A stretch of 64,000 nucleotides of DNA, taken from assembly GCA_031287685.1 (NCBI GenBank), contig JAITSQ010000011.1, positions 40,952-104,951 of the forward strand, written 5' to 3'. The position numbers and the translations under genes are program-made. The notes beneath the pieces are model-generated. The model did not search any database. It was not told the origin of the DNA and saw only the letters and a list, made by a program, of their open reading frames with translations. The DNA comes from Clostridiales bacterium (GTDB lineage: Bacteria > Bacillota > Clostridia > Lachnospirales > WQUN01). Below, in pieces: positions 59,888-64,000 of this stretch. Position 1 is the first letter of the stretch; each line of letters begins with the position of its first letter.

Positions 59888-60889
59888 TTATACGGCGGAG
59901 CCGCCTGCTTGGGGCTTGCCGGCTTTAACCCTGCCGGAGCTTTTTTCGGGGGCCGCCGCTTTTATTTTGTCGGCGGTCGCCTGGGTTATAACACCCGCCT
60001 CCACCATTTCCGCAAACGGGTCTTTCCGCTCGGCCTTAGATTCCTCGCGGGCGGCTTTGTCCGGAGTTTCGGCCTTGAGCGTCTCCATTTTTTTGTCGGA
60101 CCAGGCTGTTATCGCGTCAAACTCCGCCTGGGTAATCGTGCCGCCGTCAAGAAGCTGCCGCAGGGCGTGCCCGCCGAAGTCGGTATGCCGCTCCTTAACG
60201 GGAGCCGCCGCCTTAATAGCGTCCGCTTTGGCCTGGGTGATTACGCCGTCAGACACGAGGCGGCTCCAGCGGTCGCCGCCCTTTTGCGCTTCTAAATAGG
60301 CCTTGAGTTCGTCGCTGGTCATAGCTTTGACCTTCTCAACCTCTTTCTCGAAATACGCCTTTATGGAATCGGCCTCGGCCTGGGTGATTACGCCGCCCGA
60401 CACGAGCTTCGCGAAAGGGTCGGGCCTATTCGCGTCAATATTAGCCTGAAATTTCGCCAGTTTCGCTTCCTGAGCCGCTTTAATAGCGTCCGCTTCGGCC
60501 TGCGTGAGCACGCCGGCGGAGACCATATCGGCGTAAAGGCCGGCTTTCCGGGCAGTCTTAGAGCCGCCGGAGGTTTCGCCCTTTTGGTCTTTAAGATAAG
60601 TCTCGACCTTGTCGGCGGTGGCCTGGCTGATTACGCCGTCCGACACAAGCTGTTTGTATCCGCCAAAACCCGCGCCCCCGCGGGTTTTGAGGCCGCCGGA
60701 CCCGCCCGGCTCGCCTAAAGCCCCGCGGGGAACGTCCGAAGCCGGCGGAGCGTCAGAAGGAGCCGGGGCTTCCGCGCGTTCTTCATAAACCGGCGCTTCG
60801 GGCGCGTCCTCGCCGTAAGCCAGCGTCGAGGCGGCGAAAGCGCCGACGAGAGCCGTCGCGGCAAGTAAAAACTTAATTTTTCTGTTCAT
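59888..60889 (-). CDS. Secreted protein with ITQAxADAIKA-type helical repeats
   Basis: This 333-aa exported protein has signal peptide MNRKIKFLLAATALVGAF, cleavage near LAYG, and an acidic/Pro-rich spacer. It then carries six helix-turn-helix repeats of the form (L/M)V(S/D)xGVITQAxADAIKA, spaced 30-60 residues apart and separated by Lys/Glu/Ala-rich linkers. The motif resembles DUF2680-type repeats found in secreted Firmicute proteins. The function is unknown; a structural or wall-associated role is a guess. It has a gggagg-type site before the ATG and no partner gene. Confidence 0.75.
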   Translation of the reverse strand: MNRKIKFLLAATALVGAFAASTLAYGEDAPEAPVYEERAEAPAPSDAPPASDVPRGALGEPGGSGGLKTRGGAGFGGYKQLVSDGVISQATADKVETYLKDQKGETSGGSKTARKAGLYADMVSAGVLTQAEADAIKAAQEAKLAKFQANIDANRPDPFAKLVSGGVITQAEADSIKAYFEKEVEKVKAMTSDELKAYLEAQKGGDRWSRLVSDGVITQAKADAIKAAAPVKERHTDFGGHALRQLLDGGTITQAEFDAITAWSDKKMETLKAETPDKAAREESKAERKDPFAEMVEAGVITQATADKIKAAAPEKSSGRVKAGKPQAGGSAV

Positions 60890-60949
60890 AGTAATTCCTC
60901 CCGTAAATTTTTAGTGGTGCGCTTTTGTTGCTGAAGTAATCATAGCGCG

Positions 60950-60984
60950 AAAAAAAAGCCCCGTCAATAGCTTCGGGGGCTTTC
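60950..60984 (-). terminator. Rho-independent terminator after the polysaccharide deacetylase
   Basis: On the minus strand AAAGCCCC pairs with GGGGCTTT across about 12 bases and is followed by a T-run. It lies just past the deacetylase stop. Confidence 0.8.
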
Positions 60985-61005
60985 TAATTATCCGTTAATT
61001 GTTTT

Positions 61006-62115
61006 CTAATTTGCCGTGTAGAGCACCGCCGTTTTCCCGCCGAGGCTGGCCTCGTCGAGATTATCCGCAAACTCCTCGGGAAGGGCCACGGTGGCGGGAT
61101 CTCCGTCGGAGATATAGCGGTATTCGGGGTGTTCGCGGAAGCGGCGGAACATGCCGCCCAAATCCGTGCCGGCGGGGTCGTCGTCGGAGGCGCGCACGCG
61201 CGGCAGGTTCATCGGGTCGAAGTCCTTGCGGTTTGGCGCGGAGGCCGTGCCTGAATCCCCAACGCGGACAGCCGCGCGGTATTCGTAGGAAACCCCGTCA
61301 TACTCCCCTTTTTCGATAAGTCCGCGCAAATCCTCTTTAGGGCGGATTCCGAAAGGGTAGGACAGGGAGGTCATCTTATAATCCGGCAGGGCCTCCCGCA
61401 CGAGCTTCTCAACGTCCGTGATTTCGGCAAGGAGCTTCTCCCGGCTTAATTTGTCAAGCTGGTCGTGGTTAAAGGTGTGGTTGCCGATTTCATATCCGTT
61501 TTCCGCCAGGTAACGCAGGCCGTCGGCGCTCGTTCCGGCGCCTTCGTCAAAGGGGTGGGCGTTTACGTAAAAAATGGCGTTGCGCCCGAAATCAGGGTGC
61601 GCTTCGTAAAACTCGTTCATAATGCCCACGGCGCAATCCGCTTTCGGGGCGAGAGAGCCGTCCGTCCCCTTTTCAAGGGTCAGGCAAGAGGGCAGGCCGT
61701 CGTCAAAAGTGAGCACCACCGGCGTTTTCCCCGCGGGGGTGGTTATGTTGTCGCTGATATAATCGCTCATCGAAAGGGTGCGGTAGCCTTCGTCATAAAG
61801 CGTCCGCAGGTCGGCGCGGAAATCCTTGAGGGTGCGGCGGTAGGAGTTTGACGGCGCGTCCGCGTCCTCCAGGCCGTGATACATCAGCACCATAATCTGG
61901 CCGACTTCGTAGGCGCCGGCTTCTTTGGCCGCATCCTCGGGAGATTTCTCCGGCTCGGGCGGGGCGGGGGGCGCTTTGGCTTCCTCGCTTAAATCCGCCT
62001 CCGCCGGCGGGGTCTGCGGATTCCGCGAAGTCGTGGCGGCGGCGGGCGCCTCGGGAGAACAGGCCGCCAGCAGGCACACGGCCAGAGCGCACATTAAAAC
62101 GGTAAATTTTTTCAT
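61006..62115 (-). CDS. Polysaccharide deacetylase family lipoprotein
   Basis: This 369-aa lipoprotein (lipobox CLLAACS) has a Pro/Ala/Glu-rich linker and an NodB-type deacetylase domain from about residue 70. The domain includes VLMYHGLEDA, VVLTFDDGLPSCL (catalytic and metal Asp), GYEIGNHTFNHDQLDKLS (zinc His pair) and SLSYPFGIRPKEDL. It probably de-N-acetylates peptidoglycan or another surface glycan. The ATG at 62115 has aaggag about 11 bases upstream, overlapping the mtnN stop. A TTG three codons earlier is too close to that site. Confidence 0.88.
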   Translation of the reverse strand: MKKFTVLMCALAVCLLAACSPEAPAAATTSRNPQTPPAEADLSEEAKAPPAPPEPEKSPEDAAKEAGAYEVGQIMVLMYHGLEDADAPSNSYRRTLKDFRADLRTLYDEGYRTLSMSDYISDNITTPAGKTPVVLTFDDGLPSCLTLEKGTDGSLAPKADCAVGIMNEFYEAHPDFGRNAIFYVNAHPFDEGAGTSADGLRYLAENGYEIGNHTFNHDQLDKLSREKLLAEITDVEKLVREALPDYKMTSLSYPFGIRPKEDLRGLIEKGEYDGVSYEYRAAVRVGDSGTASAPNRKDFDPMNLPRVRASDDDPAGTDLGGMFRRFREHPEYRYISDGDPATVALPEEFADNLDEASLGGKTAVLYTAN

Positions 62116-62120
62116 CGCAA

Positions 62121-62819
62121 TCAAATCTCCTTAAGGGCTTCCGTGACCAAATCGGCGGATTTTTTGGCCGCCTCCGCGACGAATTCGGCGAAGGACACGG
62201 GGGCTTCGTCGTTCGCGGCGTCGGAAATAGCGCGGATTATGACGAACGGCAAGCCGTTCAGGCGGCAGACGTGCGCCATAGCCGCTCCCTCCATTTCGAC
62301 GCACATCGGCGAGAAACGCTGGGAAAGCAGCTCGCGCTGCTCCGGGCGGGAGATGAACGCGTCCCCGGAGGCCACAAGGCCCGTGTGGATTTTCGCGCCC
62401 GTTATCACCTTTTCACCAGCCGAAACCGCGATTTTCATAAGCCGCGGGTCGGCCGGGAGCCGAAGCGGCAGATTTGGGATTTTGCCGGGCGGGTCTCCCA
62501 GCGCGGTCAAGTCGAAGTCGTGCTGGAGGGCCTCCGTGCTGACGACAATATCGCCGACGCGCACGGCGGGGTCAAACCCGCCCGCGACGCCGGTGTTGAG
62601 CACGGCGGACACTTCGTACAGGTCGATTAACAGCTGAGTAATCATCGCGGCGTTAACTTTGCCCACGCCGCAGCGGGCGAGGACGACGCTCTTTCCCTCA
62701 AGGGAACCCTCGTAAAACTCCGTCCCCGCCCGCTCGGCGGCGCGCGGGTTCTCAAGCCGGCTCCGGAGGATTTCCACCTCGGAGTCCATAGCGCCGATTA
62801 TTCCTATTTTGTTTGGCAA
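62121..62819 (-). CDS. mtnN: 5'-methylthioadenosine/S-adenosylhomocysteine nucleosidase
   Basis: This 232-aa enzyme hydrolyses MTA and SAH to adenine plus the thioribose product, serving methionine salvage and methyl-cycle detoxification. The start IGIIGAMDSEVEIL carries the catalytic Glu, NTGVAGGFDPAVRVGDIVVS and CVEMEGAAMAHVC follow, and VIIRAISDAANDEAP holds the catalytic Asp. It is complete and is coupled to the downstream deacetylase gene. A 99-bp MITE lies just upstream of its start, so its promoter is within or beyond that element. Confidence 0.95.
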   Translation of the reverse strand: MPNKIGIIGAMDSEVEILRSRLENPRAAERAGTEFYEGSLEGKSVVLARCGVGKVNAAMITQLLIDLYEVSAVLNTGVAGGFDPAVRVGDIVVSTEALQHDFDLTALGDPPGKIPNLPLRLPADPRLMKIAVSAGEKVITGAKIHTGLVASGDAFISRPEQRELLSQRFSPMCVEMEGAAMAHVCRLNGLPFVIIRAISDAANDEAPVSFAEFVAEAAKKSADLVTEALKEI

Positions 62820-62844
62820 CGCGTTTCCTCTCTTTCTCGCTATA

Positions 62845-62943
62845 TAGCAATTTTCAAAATCGTGGACTGCCGACGTTCGCGAAAAACGGCTTAAAGCCGC
62901 CGATTTTCCGCTCCGCGCCAGTCAACGTTTTGTAGAATTGCTA
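62845..62943. mobile_element. Cassette-free GCAATTTT-type MITE (empty reference copy)
   Basis: Left end TAGCAATTTTCAAAATCG and right end GTTTTGTAGAATTGCTA have TA at both edges. The interior reads GACTGCCGACGTTCGCG, the ACGGCTTAAAG segment and CGCTCCGCGCCAGTC. Its two halves match the outer parts of the 35976 element, but no cassette is present. It supplies the TAG stop of the methyltransferase gene. Confidence 0.82.
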
Positions 62944-64000
62944 TAGTTTTCTAAAATACACGTCAAGAGAACCGGAGTCCTCAAGCTGTGAGAAAATATG
63001 CAGTTTTTCCAAGCCGCAGAGCTTCCCGCGGTTAATCAGGCAGGTTGTGTCAAGATAGCACAGGTGCGCCGGCTCAAGCCACCAGAAATCCTCAATAGGG
63101 TGCTTGGCGCGGACATAGTCGCTGTCGGAAAACGGCGTGGCGACGACCAGGACTCCGCCGGGCCGCACCAAAGAAGCCGCCTTTTCGAGCGCTTGCCAGG
63201 GGTTGGTGAAATGTTCGATAACCTGAAACATCACCGCCGCGTCAAAAAGCTCGGCGGGAGAAAACTCAAAAAAGTCCGCTTTTGTGAGGGCGACTCCGTT
63301 AAGCTCCTTCGCGCGGGCGATATTATTGTCCGTGGAGTCAAGCCCCGTGACGCGCCAGCCGCACTCCTGGGCGACGCGCAGGAACGTGCCCTTGCCCGCC
63401 CCGATATCCAGGATGGAGCCGGGGGAGCCGCCCAGGGCCTGCGTAATTACCTGCACGCGCGGCTGGCTCTGCTTGATGTATTTAGGAATCTGGCTGCCTT
63501 CGTCGTTCGCGGGGTTCTGCGCGCCGGGCAGCTTAGAATAGAAACAGCGGTAATACTCCGACAGAGCGTGCGGCCCAGGCAGGTTCGACACGTAGACAAG
63601 GCCGCATTCCGGGCATTTTTTCCATACGCGGATTGGGTTAATGGCGGCGTAGTTTCGCGCGGTCAGGCGGGCTACGAAGACGATTTCGCCGTCCGGGCAG
63701 CCGCAGCCGATACAGGGCGACTCGCTCTCGTCGTAGGAAAACGGGACGGCGCAGGGCTGTCCGTGCGGCTCGGCCAGGGCCGGGTCGAGCTTTATGGCCC
63801 GGCGGTGCGCCGAAAGCGCTTCCTCAAACCGGCCGAGCTGATTCAGCGCCAGGGCGTAAAAAAACAGATGAAGGCCTTGATAGACGGGGGTTTCCGTTTG
63901 CAAGAAGTCCTCAAAAATGCGGCAGGCGGCGGCGAAGTCATGGTTTTTCAGGACTAAAGCCGACAGGTCGTTTATTGAGGTTCGGGGGGGGGGGGGGGTA
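62941..64000 (-). CDS. TPR-containing SAM-dependent methyltransferase (partial, N-terminus beyond window)
   Basis: The frame is open to the window edge. The visible part begins with one to two TPR units (LSALVLKNHDFAAACRIFEDF, YALALNQLGRFEEALSAHRR). A zinc-binding-looking region follows (CIGCGCPDG and CPECGLVYVSNLPG), then a class I methyltransferase with ILDIGAGKGTFLRVA (SAM loop), VTGLDSTDNNI and MFQVIEHFTNPWQALEKA. The arrangement resembles sugar or small-molecule methyltransferases of surface-glycan clusters; the substrate is unknown. The TAG stop is created by the MITE end. A 15-G run (63984-63998) lies in the reading frame at the window edge. Confidence 0.8.
   Translation of the reverse strand, partial: TPPPPRTSINDLSALVLKNHDFAAACRIFEDFLQTETPVYQGLHLFFYALALNQLGRFEEALSAHRRAIKLDPALAEPHGQPCAVPFSYDESESPCIGCGCPDGEIVFVARLTARNYAAINPIRVWKKCPECGLVYVSNLPGPHALSEYYRCFYSKLPGAQNPANDEGSQIPKYIKQSQPRVQVITQALGGSPGSILDIGAGKGTFLRVAQECGWRVTGLDSTDNNIARAKELNGVALTKADFFEFSPAELFDAAVMFQVIEHFTNPWQALEKAASLVRPGGVLVVATPFSDSDYVRAKHPIEDFWWLEPAHLCYLDTTCLINRGKLCGLEKLHIFSQLEDSGSLDVYFRKL
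63984..63998. repeat. Homopolymeric G15 tract
   Basis: Fifteen consecutive G on the plus strand (C on the coding strand) lie within the open frame of the TPR-methyltransferase. It is either a slippage-prone contingency tract or an assembly artefact at a sequence end. Confidence 0.6.

Overview
The window looks like chromosome of a GC-rich, endospore-forming anaerobic Clostridia-type Firmicute. The grounds are a V-type (rather than F-type) ATPase operon, a three-gene GerA-family germination receptor, a gerS-alr-mazF block like the one known from Clostridioides difficile, the mreBCD-PBP2-minCDE-rodA cell-shape block typical of Clostridia, GlgC/GlgD glycogen genes, and several secreted proteins with copper-amine-oxidase-type stalk domains. 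Strong aggagg-type ribosome sites occur throughout. I see no rRNA, tRNA or CRISPR array. Species cannot be named from the sequence.

Layout. 1-5666 is the V-ATPase operon (end of I, then K, F, E, A, B, D), followed by an unknown 164-aa gene. 6259-11091 (minus) holds rpmE and the murC-dnaD-dnaI-like-hemW operon. 11336-13725 holds glgC-glgD. 14061-20661 pairs a short tyrosine recombinase with a divergent 1925-aa surface protein; between them lie two inverted core-like sites, a candidate DNA-inversion switch. 21319-29553 carries ftsH, a secreted trypsin-like protease and a 1432-aa secreted repeat protein. 29694-33300 is the germination receptor operon. 33390-42293 (minus) is the rod-shape and division block, read mreB, mreC, mreD, PBP2, minC, minD, minE, rodA. 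42457-44840 is gerS-alr-mazF. 45085-50219 is the aspartate-family operon hom-thrB-(two secreted proteins)-lysC. 50255-59818 holds a FecR/GLUG surface protein, a metallo-hydrolase, a CHASE2 nucleotide cyclase, an SLH/NHL protein, a cNMP-binding diguanylate cyclase and a PEGA protein. 59888-64000 (minus) holds a secreted repeat protein, a polysaccharide deacetylase, mtnN and a TPR-methyltransferase cut by the window edge.

What stands out is a layered population of small non-coding elements. TA-flanked MITE-like elements with at least two terminal-repeat types lie at about 20659, 23053, 33285, 35756, 35976, 44259 and 62845; related or separate elements lie at 13768 and 53853. A modular hairpin cassette has a conserved left flank (AAGAAGGNGGCTTT), a variable stem-loop and a conserved right flank (AAAACACCGAGC). 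It occurs alone, in tandem, nested inside itself, and inside the MITEs. Two MITEs carry a 45-nt cassette exactly where a third, otherwise matching MITE has none, so the cassette itself appears to be mobile. These elements supply stop codons to three genes, occupy the place where a mazE antitoxin would be expected, and interrupt the otherwise compact min operon. No transposase for them is present here.

Two signalling ideas follow from gene order: a candidate cAMP-to-c-di-GMP relay (CHASE2 cyclase next to a cNMP-binding GGDEF protein), and possible Spo0A control of the 1432-aa surface protein through tandem 0A-like boxes.
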